Assembly (NCBI GenBank): GCA_948144175.1
Contig: CANXME010000320.1
Coordinates: 310,001-374,000, forward strand
Source of the DNA: Closterium sp. NIES-65
Lineage: Eukaryota; Streptophyta; Zygnematophyceae; Desmidiales; Closteriaceae
Length of the DNA: 64,000 nt
Direction: 5' to 3'
In this document: positions 34,306 through 46,721 of the stretch, piece by piece
Layout: every line of letters begins with the position of its first letter
Numbering within the stretch: position 1 is the first letter of the stretch
Position numbers and translations under genes: made by a program
The notes under the pieces: generated by a model
Told to the model about the DNA's origin: nothing
Database searches by the model: none
The model's input: only the letters and a program-made list of their open reading frames with translations

Positions 34306-34437
34306 TGTCAGAACATTATAGCTTACTTATTTGTGTAGGCTATAGTGGGGTATCCCATAGGGGGTACAACCCAATTAGGGTTTCCTATTTGTACTCACTT
34401 CGTTCATAGTTCATCCATTCTCGTTCAATTCTTCTCA
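34306..34437 (+). repeat. copia-3 3' LTR
   Basis: 132 bp, identical to the 5' LTR. Confidence 0.95.
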
Positions 34438-34442
34438 AGTCG

Positions 34443-34662
34443 CACTGTATCGAACCGCAATAGTAAAACAGTTTAATTATATCTATTCGTATTCCTTGTA
34501 CTCTTATATAAACCTTTGTATTTGCTTGTTTTCAATTAACTTACTTTGCCCTCACCTACTAGCGCAAGGTGGTTCAAGGACTTTCATTCAAACGCTTCCG
34601 CTATTACATCATCCTACTCAGACTTTAACTCTACAAAGATCCTAGGGCACCTCAGCCCAACA
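34443..34662 (+). repeat. copia-4 5' LTR, second part
   Basis: Resumes after copia-3 and its target duplication, carries the TATA box, and ends at the primer site. Confidence 0.9.
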
Positions 34663-34726
34663 TGGTATGAGAGCAAGTTAGAGTTCAAAGTTACTCTTTT
34701 TCTTCAACACTCAATACAAAAAAGAC

Positions 34727-37700
34727 ATGTCTGCTAGAAAGGAGAGGAGCTCCTCCAACGGCTCTCCCGGCACTACCCCTACTCCACCTCCTGTCTCTGG
34801 CCTACAGACAGAGGAAGGGACAACAACGAGACCAGCAGGTGGGTCTACGGAAACACCCGCGGGCTTCGATCCAAGTATGATGGAGAAGTTTTTCTCCTTC
34901 ATGTCCTTCTACGAGCAGCATCAGCAAGGAGTACCTGCGCAGTCAAACAACAGCAACAACAACAACAACGTTACGCCCATGAGTCTCGATGGCCCATCCT
35001 ACGCACGCGGGAATCAACAACAGCAACAACCTACCTTCGCTCCATACGAGCCCCAGCGCGGCTCCGTCAGCTTCATGCCGCAACCGCAATCTGCACCGGG
35101 ACAAGAAAGAGCACGAACGCATTACAAGTTCAGTCGCAATTCGCGCATGTCCTAAAACTTCAAACGACAAAACCTTTCGACGGAAAGGATTTCTTCACCT
35201 GGTCGTTTGAATTCGAGCTGATGATGGAAGGAGCACAGATCCTTGGCTTCTTCGACGGGTCCCTACCATATCCAACAAACGGCACGCAGTATGAGAAGCA
35301 GCAGTACACCTATCAATCGATGATGGCGTACACAACACTATTGAGGAACATCACCCCGACCCAACAGCAGAATATCAGGACTTACCGAGGTTACGGTAAC
35401 TCCGCGGAGCTCGCGTACAACCACCTGAAGAACCTGTATCAAGCAACAGACAGTGTAAACCAAAGCCGGTTAATGGCGCAGCTGACAACAATCGAAATGA
35501 AACCAGGCGAGAAGGGTATGGCATATATCAGTCGCTGCCGCGAACTGCGCGACAAGCTTCTTCGATGTGGAGGATCGATTTCAGAAGACGCCTTCGTCAG
35601 GGTAGTCATCGGCGGTCTTGGCCCCCACTGGCGCTCCACTCGCGCCATACTACGAGCACACGGGAGAATCTCCGAAGCAGCACTCTGCGCCGAAATCCAT
35701 GCCGAGCAGCAGGACATGGACCTGCAAGAAGAACGACACAAGAAGAAAACGTTAGTACCAGAGTTCGCATTTCACACTCAGCGACGCTAAACAACAACAA
35801 CCGGCAACAACAACAAGTGAAGACAGTACCTCCGTTCTGCCACATCTGCAAGACTTCAGGTCATCCTCATACGCACTGCCCGTCTCGTCAGCAATCGACA
35901 ACACCACAGCGACAACTTCGGCCTTCAAGCTCCCAAGTCACCTCAACGCAAGCAAATCCGACAACTTCAGTCCAAGCCTCAACGACTCCAACAGGACAAC
36001 CTGCACAAGGAGCAAGAAACATCGTCAACTGCATGGTAAAGATAACAGACTCCTGCACAACCGAGTCACCACCTTACTACTCACCAGAAGAACAACTCGA
36101 CAACAGCACGCCTCGCCGCGAGTTACTTCAACCGAACCCGACGTACGCTGCCATCGCTCAAAGCGAACCGTCCGGGCAAGACACTTGGTTCTTGGACAGT
36201 TGCTGCGGACAACACATGTGCTCCTCAGGACGCTTCGTTCAACGCGAACATCGACTTCAACGAGAGGTCGTCATCACAGTCGCCAACAACCAGAACCTGC
36301 GCACACGACGACAAGGAGTAGTACAACTTCAGTCACGAGAGACAACTGTTATATTGCACATGTCAAAAGTGCTAATCGCGGAGGGACTCGGCTACAACTT
36401 ACTGAGCGTCAGCCAGTTGATGGCGAAAGGCCATCCACTTGGAAGCCGACAGCACCACCCAGGAGTTCAAGTTGTACCACGGGAAGGGCGGTCTCTACAT
36501 CGGAAAGGCGGTCTTGAAGAACAACGTCTTCGTCCTTGACTTCGTTCCAGACCTGGGTGTCAGAATCCCAACCACTAGACCATTGGGATAAAAGGGCTTG
36601 TTTCAGTAGCGGGTGAGTGCGCCCATAACCCCCCAGGCGAACGCGCCTGTAACCCTCTCCAGGATCAATCAGGCATCCACAGTGCAGATCTACTGACACC
36701 CCCCCACACTGGGAGGCCCAGGACTAAGCACAGCGGCAACGGCCTACATGTGCATACACCGAGAATCGAACCCGAGACCGCTCTGATACCATGTCAGAAT
36801 CCCAACCACTAGACCATTGGGATAAAAGAGCTTGTTTCAGTAGCGGGTGAGTGCGCCCATAACCCCCCAGGCGAACGCACCTGTAACCCTCTCCAGGATC
36901 AATCGGGCATCCACAGTGCAGATCTACTGACACTGGGCACTGCAGACAGCGATGCCATCGTTAACTTCACCGACTGGACACATCCCCCGGATCTCGATCC
37001 CGACTTCAGCCCGGGAGGCTTCTGGTATTCGCATACCATCCCTGAAGCAGAACGAACACGCGCGTTAGCAACAATTCAACAATCGGCAGCAGCAGAGACA
37101 ACATCGGCAGCAGCAGAGACAACATCGACAGCAACAAAAACATCATCGGCAGCAGCAGGACCAACGACACCAGTCTTCGTCGACGAAGCACCACCAACAC
37201 CCACACAGCAGCTGAACCCAACTCAACGAGAAGTCCACAGAAGCACAAACTTCGTCGCCAGCTTCTACTCCAACTCCGACGCGTATCAACGCTCACCCGG
37301 ACATCGCGCCCCCGAAGACATCTGGCATGCACGCACAGGACATCCAAGCAACACCGTGTTAAACAATACAATACGAGCAGGAGTCCTAGACAAGGATTCA
37401 TTACTACTACCCGATGGCAGAGAACTTCAACGGGCACGAGGAACTTGCCTCATCTGCCCCGAAGCCGACTTACCACATCGACCGTTTACTTACCACCACA
37501 ACCCGAGCGCACCCGCGTACGCACCACTCGAGAAGGTGTACAGCGATATTCTCTTCAATCGAGAACCAGGACAAGTTACTTACAACTACACGATAACCTT
37601 TATCGATGCCGCCACTCGATACGTCTGGCACCGAAACCTACCCAGCCGCGATATGGCACTCGCAGCATTCGCCGCCTGGCTACCAGTAGCAGAGAGAGAG

Positions 37701-40163
37701 TCGGGAACACAGCTGAAAAGCTTCCAGTCAGACGGAGGAGGAGAATACACCTCTCAGCGATTCAAGCAGTACCTGGCGGAAAGGGGAATCAAGCAACTTC
37801 TCTCCCTTCCCTACGCCCATCAGCAGCAAGGTGTCGCAGAAAGAATGAACAGGACCTTACAGAACAGCATGCGCAAACTGCTACGTGGCATGCGGCTACC
37901 CAACCACCAGTGGCCTGCAGCAATGGACCATGCTGTCATGCTGCACAACTTGTTGTCGTCGTCCTCACTTCCGAACAACGCATCACCGCATCTGCTGTGG
38001 ACAGGGAAGCAGGGCAGCACAAAAATGTTACGAGTTTTCGGCTGCATGGTACAGTACCGACCCCTAGAAGCACGAGCGGGAAGATTTTCACAACGGGCAC
38101 AGTGGGGACTACACCTCGGCATCGAAAAGAATTACAACGCGTGGAAAATCTTCGACATCCACTCAAAGGAAACAGTAGCAGCACGTGACGTGATCTTCTA
38201 CGAGCGACTCACACTTCAGACGTACCTCGCCAACTTGCACGAAAATCAGGACCCCACAGGTGGCTTTCGTGGTGACCGAGCCTTCGCCTCAGCAGCGGAC
38301 GAAGCAGACTGGGATGAGCAGAATGTCGACAACGCATCGGAAGAAGCCGGACCTCTACCGTTCTGCTCCGTCAACGTCCCCATGGACGAAGAAAATCCTC
38401 GCGACAGTGTCAACGCCGAAGTCTTCTACCACTTCGCCGACAACGTTTACGTAACACCTGCGTCAGTCAACACCAACGAAGCAGAACGGATAGGCCCGAA
38501 TTTCATACCCGGCCCAGAAGCGGGAGATGAAGCGGCTTATCCCGAGGACACAACACTCCCCCGCTACTCACAGACTGGACTGCAGATTCTCGGCCTCGTC
38601 ACCGCAGTCCACGGCAATGCTCTTCCTAAAGAGCCTGCGACGGTTCAGCTGGCGTGAAGCCATGGACAGAGAGTTAAAGGCGCTGGAGGAACGCAACACC
38701 TGGAAAGTCGTTCCCGCAAGCGTGGCAAGGAACAAGACCATTCTCACCGGGAAATGGGTCTTCCGCATCAAAACGAAGGCAGACGGCACAATCGAGAAAT
38801 TCAAAGCACGCTGGGTCGTGCGTGGATTCGACCAGGAGCACGGACGGGATTTCACCGAGACATTTGCTCCGGTCAGCCGACATACCTCTCTCCGAATTCT
38901 TCTCGCGATTGCCGCCATGAAGAAGAAGAAATTGCGACAAATTGATGTCGCCAACGCATACCTCTACGCACCCCTCGACGCCGAAATCTTCGTCGAGCTC
39001 CCACACGGTACCCACGGGAAACCTAATCAGGTTTGCCAGCTGCTGAAATCGCTCTACGGAATCAAACAAGCCCCGCGGCTGTGGCAACAGCACCTACACA
39101 CTCGCCTCACTCGCATCGGATTCCGCCAACTGCCTCACGACCAAGGGATGTATCGACTCACCAAAAACGCCGACTATATCCTGCTGATCATCTACGTCGA
39201 CGACCTACTCTACATTGGCTCCACCGGCGACATCACCACCTGGTTCGAAGGGGAGCTGAAGAAGGACCTCACACTCACGGTCTCCTCTACCGTCACTCAG
39301 TATCTCGGACTCAACATCCGCGAAGAAGAGAATGCGATCTACCTCAGCGCCGAAAAATATACCGACACTATCGCCAAGCGCCTACCACTATCTCCACGCC
39401 ATACCGCTACACGGCAGGGAACGACAAGGCTGGTTCCACTCTACTCAAAACTGCCGGAATACGCGACTACCAGAGGAAGCTGGGCTGCCTTCTCTTCGCA
39501 GCCGTCACCTGCTGCCCAGATCTGTCCTACTCCGCAATTCAACTCGCCACCTACCTTAAAAGACCCGAAGCAGAGCACATGGCGAAGCTCAACCGCGCAC
39601 TACACTACTTCGTAAGCACCTCAACGATCGGTCTGACATATCACAAGACCACAACTACATCGACGAAACTAATCGGCTACGTCGATGCCGATCACGTCGG
39701 CGACTCAGACAACAGGCGCTCCCGCACTGGCTACATCTATCGTCTCGAACCTATCGGACCTATCTCCTGGCAATCGAGCAAGCAGGAACTAATCGCTCTC
39801 TCTTCAGCTGAAGCAGAATAGATCGCCCTCTGCTCAGCCACCAAGGAAGGACTCTATCTTCGCGAGCTGTTGGAAGAAGCGAAGTTAGCCGAGTTACCCA
39901 ACTTCACTTTGTTCTGCGACAACCAATCTGCGATTCGCATTGCCAACAAGAGCGGATTCGCGAACAGAACGAAGCATATCGCTTTGCGATATTTCTTCGT
40001 GAAAGACGAGATCGAGAAGGGGAAACTCGAACTATCCTACTGTCCCACGTCCGAGATGGCAGCCGACTACTTGACCAAGAAACTCGGAAAACAGAAGTTC
40101 GAGTACTGCATGTTGCTGACTGGACAAAGCCACGTCACCATCAGCGACACTCCAGAAGCGAAG
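34727..40163 (+). pseudogene. copia-4 gag-pol remains
   Basis: Starts MSARKERSSSNGSPG at 34,727. Parts in order: UBN2-like gag (FDGSLPYPTNGTQYEKQQ, YLKNLY-like repeats region, ISRCRELRDKLLRCGGSIS), knuckle (CHICKTSGHPHTHC), protease (DTWFLDSCCGQHMCSSGRF), integrase zinc motif (HARTGHPS...CLICPEA) and core (YSDILFN, FQSDGGGEYTSQ, QQGVAERMN), RT (TGKWVFRIKTKADGTIEKF, LLIIYVDDLLYIGS) and RNase H (GYVDADHVGDSDNRRSRTG, CDNQSAIRIANKSGF). A TRIM is inserted between protease and integrase. Broken. Confidence 0.88.
36558..36932 (-). mobile_element. TRIM-1, terminal-repeat retrotransposon in miniature
   Basis: 375 bp with 141-bp terminal repeats (36558-36698 and 36792-36932, 3 mismatches), 93 bp between them, and target duplication CTGGG at 36553-36557 and 36933-36937. 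On the minus strand the 5' repeat is followed directly by TGGTATCAGAGC, the primer site for initiator tRNA-Met, and the 3' repeat is preceded by GTGTGGGGGGG, a polypurine tract. There is no coding capacity, so mobilisation must have been in trans. It sits inside copia-4. Confidence 0.9.
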
Positions 40164-40168
40164 GGGAG

Positions 40169-40310
40169 TGTTGGGAACAAATAGCCTTAAGCGCCTCTGT
40201 CGTGTCGAAACTCAAGACACAAGCGAAGCAGCTCAAATCGAAGCACCGCGAGTCAACCCTCGGAGGTTAACGTAACCGCTGGAGGTTACGCGAAGGTCAA
40301 AGGTCAGCGA
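40169..40310 (+). repeat. copia-4 3' LTR, first part
   Basis: Begins TGTTGGGAAC after the purine tract GAAGCGAAGGGGAG and is cut by copia-5 at the centre of a palindrome. Confidence 0.9.
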
Positions 40311-41347
40311 TGTCAACGGGAGTTGGGTATTGGCCCCGTCCTCGCTTGGGCGGAGCCGACTTCGTGGTCGGGTGTGAGGGGAACAGCCGACCTGCAGCAG
40401 TGGGTGAGCAGGGTGTGAGCTGGTCGACTTCGGGGAGGTCGACTTGGAAGTCGACCTGCGGAGGACGTCGAAGCCGACTCCGGCGGTCGGCTAACGGACC
40501 GCTGGTCGACCTGCGGGTGGTCGACTGGACCTGGTGGTCGACGAAGGAGGGACTGACGTCGACCTTGACGCAGGACGCCGAGCAGTCGGGCGTCGAGTAG
40601 CGGGGCGTCAACTTCGTGACGCGCTTCGGGCGGCCGACGTGGGTGGTCGGCCGACTGTGCTGGTCGACGTGGAGCTGGTCGACCAGAGGGGACGTCGACC
40701 TGGAGGAGGTCGACCTATGGTATCGTCGACCTGGTGAGATCGACGTGGAGGTGGTCGTCGACTTGGGAGGTCGACGGACGGGAGCTGCTGGTCGACATGG
40801 TTGCCTGGTCGACCAGGTTACCTGGGTGACGAAGTGCTGCGGAGGAGTGCGACGGTCGACCAGGCGAAGTTGGCGAGCCCGACCTCGGTGGTGGTATCCC
40901 GAGGTCGTCGTGGCGAATCAGAGGCAGTCGCCAGCTCAAGGTTGACGTGGTGTGTGCGCTGTGCAGGTGACAAGACTCTGCGCGGCGCGCAGGGTGCACT
41001 GCTGTCTTGCGTGAGCAACGCTGTCACGCCGTCGACCTGCGACGTTGGCACGCCATCGACTTTGCCTTGCTGGAGCGCGATCGACCAAGTCGTGCTGGAA
41101 CGCGGTCGACCAAGCTGCGCTGGCAGTTGGCCGACCTGAATGCTTGCTCTGATGTAGTGTTGGTATGCCAACTTCATTGTAACAATTGTTCTGAACTTTT
41201 CCTAGTGAAACTCTTGCCAATTTTCCCCGTGGACTAGCAAGTAGTGTGTGCACAAGGAAACCGACTAAGGAAGAGAGAACGCAGAGATCACACGAGCACA
41301 CGTGCCTAGCCCGTAGCCTAGCTCCCGTTGCTGCAGTTATCTCCGCA
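40311..41347 (+). repeat. copia-5 5' LTR
   Basis: 1,037 bp, TGTCAACGGG...ATCTCCGCA, with about 20 GTCGAC palindromes. Confidence 0.93.
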
Positions 41348-41423
41348 TGGTGCGGTGAGCGTGGAAGGCACACGACTTACCTTTCAGTCAGGTCGACGTA
41401 GACACCACTTACCTATTTCGTAG

Positions 41424-44400
41424 TTGCATGCCGGCAACTGTGCGGTAGTCACTATGGTAGGAGCCGTAGGTGACGCGGGGGTGGTGGACACCCTAGAGGC
41501 ACGGTTGGAGAACGCGAGGAGGAAGCACGAGGCCAACGAGTACGGCGACTTGCCCTGGCCGGTCGTCGAGGCTGGACTCCGCTCCATGTGGGCGACGGAG
41601 CACCCGTCTCGACCTGCCTCTCCTCGTCTGGTGAACAACGAAGGCGGCGTCGACGTGGGCGTCAACGCCGGTGGTGGTCAAGTCGGCAGCAGTGCTGGAG
41701 GCACGTCGAGGCAAAGAGGTGTGATACACGCCGGTGAAGTCGGCGGCGTTCAGGCGCGAGGGATGCAGTCGTCGGCGGCTGTAGGCTCTTCGCGGGGTGA
41801 CGTCGGAGGTCGACGGAGTGGGCTGTCGCCGATGTCAGCGTCCCAGGTGACGGCAGGTGGGATTGCGCCGAGCTACGGCTACTTCAAGTTCACGCCGGAC
41901 AGGATCTCGGTCACCCCTCCGCTGGTCGGTCGACCCGACATTCTCACCTGGAAGGAAGCCATCGAGCCCCAGCTGGAGATGGCCGGGCTGATCGGCTTCG
42001 CCCGAGGGACCGTGGCGACGCCGGGGGAGCACCACCCCGACTTGCGGGCGGAGTTTCGCGCCGTGCAGCTGTTGACCTTCACGGTCATCTCGCGGTGCTG
42101 CTCGCCGGGCGTGCAGATCGCCTTGAAGTGGTGCCGGGAGTACCTCGACGCCGGCCACCGGGCGTGGCACTTCATTGAGTCGACGTACCAGGTCACCGAC
42201 GACCTGTTCATCGCCCAGCTGGAGGAACAGTTGACGCACCTGCGTATGGGTGACGAGGAGACAGCAACCGACTACTGCAAACGGGCACGGCGAATTCTCG
42301 CCACCATTAGGATGGCCGGCGCGCAGTACTCCACGGCGTCGTACATCACCCATGTCATGCAGGGACTATCTAGCAGCTACAACCTGCTGAAGCGGCTGTC
42401 TATGGCGCCGAGCACAAGGGCGACGCTCAACGAGGACAACCTGACCTCGTATATCCTGCAGGACGAGGCGATGCAGGAGGCTGAGCGGTCGCAGGAGCTC
42501 TTGGCGCAGGCCAACTTCGTCGCCCCGGCGAAGCAAGGAGGCCGACCAGGACAGCGCGGACAGTCTGGTGGCGGCGGGAGCGGTGGCTGGAAGTCGACCA
42601 AGGAGGTCGAGAAGAAGTCGACCAAGGACGGCGGTCGAGGAGGAGGAGGTCGACGTCGGGAGTGCTAGATCTGCCACAGCCCCGATCACCTCTCCTTCGA
42701 GTGTCCCGACCGCAGTGACTCCGACGACGACGACAAGGGCGGCCGCGGGAGGTCTGGCAGCCGTCGTCCTCGTCGTGGAGGAAACCAGCCGCGCAAGGAG
42801 AAGCAGTCGACCAAGACATCGACTTCGGCGAAGGACGCCGACTCCCCTGCTGGCGGCAAGGGGCGAGACGACAAGACGGCGTCGTGCTCGCTGGTCGGCG
42901 TCGTGGAGCTGACCATCTCGCTGGCGCCGGAGGCCGGAGAGGACTTCCAGGCGGTGGCGGCAGCTGTGCAGGCGAACCCGGCGGTGGTCCTGCTCGACAG
43001 CGGTTGCTCCCACCACCTGATGGGGACGAAGGAGGTCTTCGTCGACCTGCAGCCGAGTGGCTCCATCAAGCACGTGCGCGGCTTCAATGGGGCGCTGCAG
43101 GACGTTCAGGGCCGTGGCACCGTCGCCCTGCAAGGAGAGGTCGGGAAGGAGGTGCTCATCCCCGACGTGTTATACGTCCCGAGTGTGCGAGCCAACCTGC
43201 TGTCGGCCGGCCAGCTGAAGGAGCATGGCGTGAAGCTGCAGGAGGACGGAGACGGCATGCTGCTTGTCTCGGCAGCAGGGGAGGTGCTCGGGCGGGCGAC
43301 GTACTCTGGGCGAGTCCTCTGCACCGACCCGCGTCCCTGCACGACGGCGTCTGCGTCGACAACGATGGAGGTTGTGGCTCTGCGGGCGATCGTCTCGACG
43401 ACGAAGTCGACGCCAGACCGGATGCATGCGCGGCTTGCACATGTCGGCATGGACACCATACAGAGCTCGGCGAATAACGAGGTCGCCATTGCGCTGGACC
43501 TCAAGTCGGCGACGGACGCCGACTCCCCGTGTGTCTCGTGCGTCGGCGGGAAACTGGCGCGGCACACCTTCCCCGACCAAGGCTCCGACGCCGACGACGT
43601 GCTGGCCGTCGTGCACATCGACCTGTGCGGGCCGTTCCGCGTGGCTGCCAAGGATGGTAGTCTGTACTTCTTGCTGCTGAAGGACCGCAAGACCCGCTAC
43701 GTGTGGGTGAAGCCGGTCGCCAAGAAGTCAGATGCGTTTCAAGCGTTCGTGTAGTGGCTGGCGGTGGCTGAGCGGCAGACGAAGAAGTCGGTGTTGATGC
43801 TGCGCTCAGACCGGGGAGGGGAGTTCCTCGGGAAGCAGTTCACCGACTTCGTGAACGGGAAGGGGATCGTCCACGACCTGACCTGCCCATACACCCCGCA
43901 GCAGAACGGCATGGCGGAGCGGGAGATGAGGACGGTGGTGGAGTCGGTGCGGACAATGCTGCTGCACATGGGTGTGCAGCACCACTGGTGGCACCTCGCC
44001 CTGCGGCAGGCCGTCTGGGTCCGCAACTGCCTTGAGAGGTCGACGCTGCCACCAGGGACGACGCCGTACCAGCTGCTGACTGGGAAGAAGCCCGACTTGT
44101 CGCTGGCGCGGGTGTGGGGCTGCATGGCGCAGTTCCTTGTTCCTGAGCTGCAGTATGGTGGGAAGCTAAAGCCGAAGGCCCGGTGGGGCCTGCACCTTGG
44201 CGTGTCAGAGGCGAGCAAGGGCTGGGAGCTCCTTGACGTCACCACTAACCGAGTGGTCACCACGTCGGACGTGGTGTTCTACGAGGAGCTGTCGCTGGCC
44301 GAGTGGAAAACAGAGCATGGGCCGGTGTCCGGCCGCTTGTCGTCCACACCGCCCTCTGACACCTCGTCGGCGACGCTGCCGCTGCTTGCCGAGGTCGGTG

Positions 44401-46593
44401 AGCTTGCTACTGAGGACGTCGAGGACGTCCGCCCCCCTGCCCCTCCCCTTTTGGCCGACGTGCGTGGGCTGGCCTCGGTGTCGGCCTCCGGCGATGAGGG
44501 GAGTAGTGGGACGCCGCCTTCGGCGCCGGCCAAGTGCATCGCCGGTGGCCGACGTGACGAGCGGCGAATCGACGTGGGATTGCAGTCGACAGGGGAGGAG
44601 CAGGTCGAGGAGCAGCAGCAGACAAGGGAGCAGGCTGCCGTGAAGCCGACCACGGAGCAGTCGGCGACCGGGCCGTCGGCAGGAGAGCCGACCCCAGGGG
44701 AGATGTCGGCTGGGACGCCGACCACAGGGGAGCAGTCGGCTGGGACGCCGGCTGAAGAGCAGCAGGACGCTGAGGGCAGCGACGATGGAGGGGACGCCGA
44801 GGAGGTCCAGCAGGGACCACGGCGTTCGGGCCGACTGCGGAGGCCGCCTGACTTCTTCGTCCCCGCTGCCTTCACCACGGTGTATGACGTGGACTATGAC
44901 GACGACCTGCTATACGACGACGCCGAGGAGGATGAGGAGTTTCCGGAGCTCGACCCCGACATGCTAGCCGACCCCGAGCACCGTTGAGACATCTCGACGA
45001 TGACGGTGAAGGAGGCGTTGGCAAGCTGGAAGGGCCCGGCGGTGAAGGCCGCCATGCAGGAGGAGATTTGCAGCCTCATCAACATGGGCACTTGGGAGCT
45101 GGTCGAACGCCCGCCGGGAGTGAACGTCATGAAGAACCGGTGGGTGTTGACGACGAAGTACCACATCGACGACACCGTCGAGCGAGAGAAGGCGAGGCTG
45201 GTCGTGAAAGGCTTCACACAGGTGTACGGCGCCGACTACGACGAGACGTTCGCGCCGGTGAGCAGCTACGTCACGCTGAGGATCTTCCTCAGCATCGTCG
45301 CCGTTCTCAACCTCAACCTGATGCAGCTCGACATGAAGAACGCCTTCCTGCAGAGCAAGCTCGATCGGGTGCTGTACATGTCTCAGCCGGACTACTTCAA
45401 CGACGGAACCGGCCGGGTGTGTAAGCTGCTGAAGAGCCTGTACGGGCTGACGCAGTCGCCGCTGTTGTGGTACTTGGCGCTCAACGATGTGCTGGTCGGC
45501 GCCGGGTGGAAGAAGAGCCAGGTCGACGAGGCTCTCTACTTCAAGGTCGGCGAGGGTGAAGTAGTCTGCTGGGTGCTGGTCTACAGTCGACGACCTGCTT
45601 GCCGCCAGCAGCAGCGCCACGATGCTGAAGGAGCTGAAGGTGCTGCTGGAAGCCGCCTTCGAGCTGCGCGAGATCTCGCCGGTGCAGAAGTACCTCGGGC
45701 TGGAGATCGTGCGCGACAGGTTGGCGGGGAAGCTGTGGCTGCACCAACAGGGCTACGCCGACAAGCTGCGTAGGCGCTTCCTCGACGAGGAGCAGACCGG
45801 GCGCACCCCGAAGACGCCGGTCACGGTCGGTGCCTACGCCGAGCTCACCTTCGATAACGAGGAGGCGCAGGAACGGCAGGAGGAGGAGTACCGGCAGAAG
45901 GTCGGCTCACTGTAGTTCGCGGCGACGACGACGAGGCCGGACGTCGCCTTCGCCTGCAGCAAGCTGGGGAGCGGCCTCACGGTGAGGAGCGACCAGCACT
46001 GGCGCGAGGTCGACCACTGCCTCGCCTACCTCGCCAACACACGTGACACCGCCCTGGAGTTCGGCGGTGGACCTGAGTCACTGGAGCTGGTAGGCTACGT
46101 AGACGCCGACGACGCCGGTGACAAGCAGAACAGGACGAGCACGGGTGGCTACGTGTTCGTCTACGGAGGGGCTGCAATCTCCTGGTCGAGCCAGCACATC
46201 AAGTGCGCGACGCTGTCGTCGACCGAGTCGGAGTACGTGGCGGCCACTGCAGCTGGCAAGAAGGGACGCCGCCTTCGCTTCCTCCTCGCAGAATTCCGGC
46301 AACTGGACGCCGGGAAGCCGACTGTCCTGCGCGTGGACAACAAGTCGGCCATCACGGTCGCCGAGGGCATGGGGTTGACGGGCAACCTCAAGAACATGGA
46401 GCGGCGCCAGGCCAGGCTGCAGCACATGGTGAAGTGCGGGAAGTTCTCGCTGCAGTACATCCCAACCGCTGAGCAGCCGGCCGACTTCCTGACGAAGGCG
46501 CTGCACTATCCGGCCTTCAACCGGTGCTCTGTCGCAATCGGTCAAGTGCGCCTGGCCGACGTGGGCGACGGCGACAACGAAGTGCAGCAGTAG
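41424..46593 (+). pseudogene. copia-5 gag-pol remains
   Basis: Gag at 41.42-42.67 kb (DILTWKEAIEPQLEMAGLIG, IESTYQVTDDLFIAQLEEQ, ATDYCKRARRILATIRMAG); a knuckle near 42.67-42.72 kb; protease (VVLLDSGCSHHLMGTKEVF); pre-integrase motif (HARLAHVGMD...CVSCVGGK); integrase core (VHIDLCGPFR, LRSDRGGEFLGKQ, QQNGMAEREMR); an acidic Thr/Pro/Ser spacer; RT (KARLVVKGFTQVYGADYDET, LMQLDMKNAFLQSKLDRV) and RNase H (GYVDADDAGDKQNRTSTGG, STESEYVAATAAGKK, VDNKSAITVAEGMGL). Broken. Confidence 0.88.
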
Positions 46594-46721
46594 GTGCCAT
46601 GCCCTTTTGCATGGCTGGTGCGGTGGACGACGTGCTATGTGTTGGGTGCACGTCAACGAGCTAGTCTCCAAGCTGTACTGCCGTGTGGGCTGGGTACCCA
46701 AGCGTGAACGCGGTAGGGGAG

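Larger units (their letters stand above)
27281..34437 (+). mobile_element. copia-3, Ty1/copia retrotransposon inside the copia-4 5' LTR (fossil)
   Basis: 7.16 kb, 132-bp LTRs that are identical by eye, target duplication AGTCG at 27276-27280 and 34438-34442. Primer site TGGAATCAGAGC. Identical LTRs mark it as the most recent LTR insertion in the window. Even so, its coding part has about four or five breaks, so it probably moved as an already defective copy, with help in trans. Same family as copia-1. Confidence 0.95.

Noticed and set aside
36721-36830. Free-standing tRNA-Glu-like gene
   Set aside because: A- and B-box-like sequences are present but the acceptor and T stems do not pair, and the segment is the LTR/primer-site junction of a TRIM.
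40311-41347. Host gene in the copia-5 LTR (frames such as MREQRCHAVDL...)
   Set aside because: The same frames occur in both LTR copies and read through GTCGAC repeats; no domain is recognisable.
16400-46593. rRNA or snRNA genes
   Set aside because: No stretch resembled rRNA cores or U-RNA motifs on reading; everything of length was accounted for by transposable elements.
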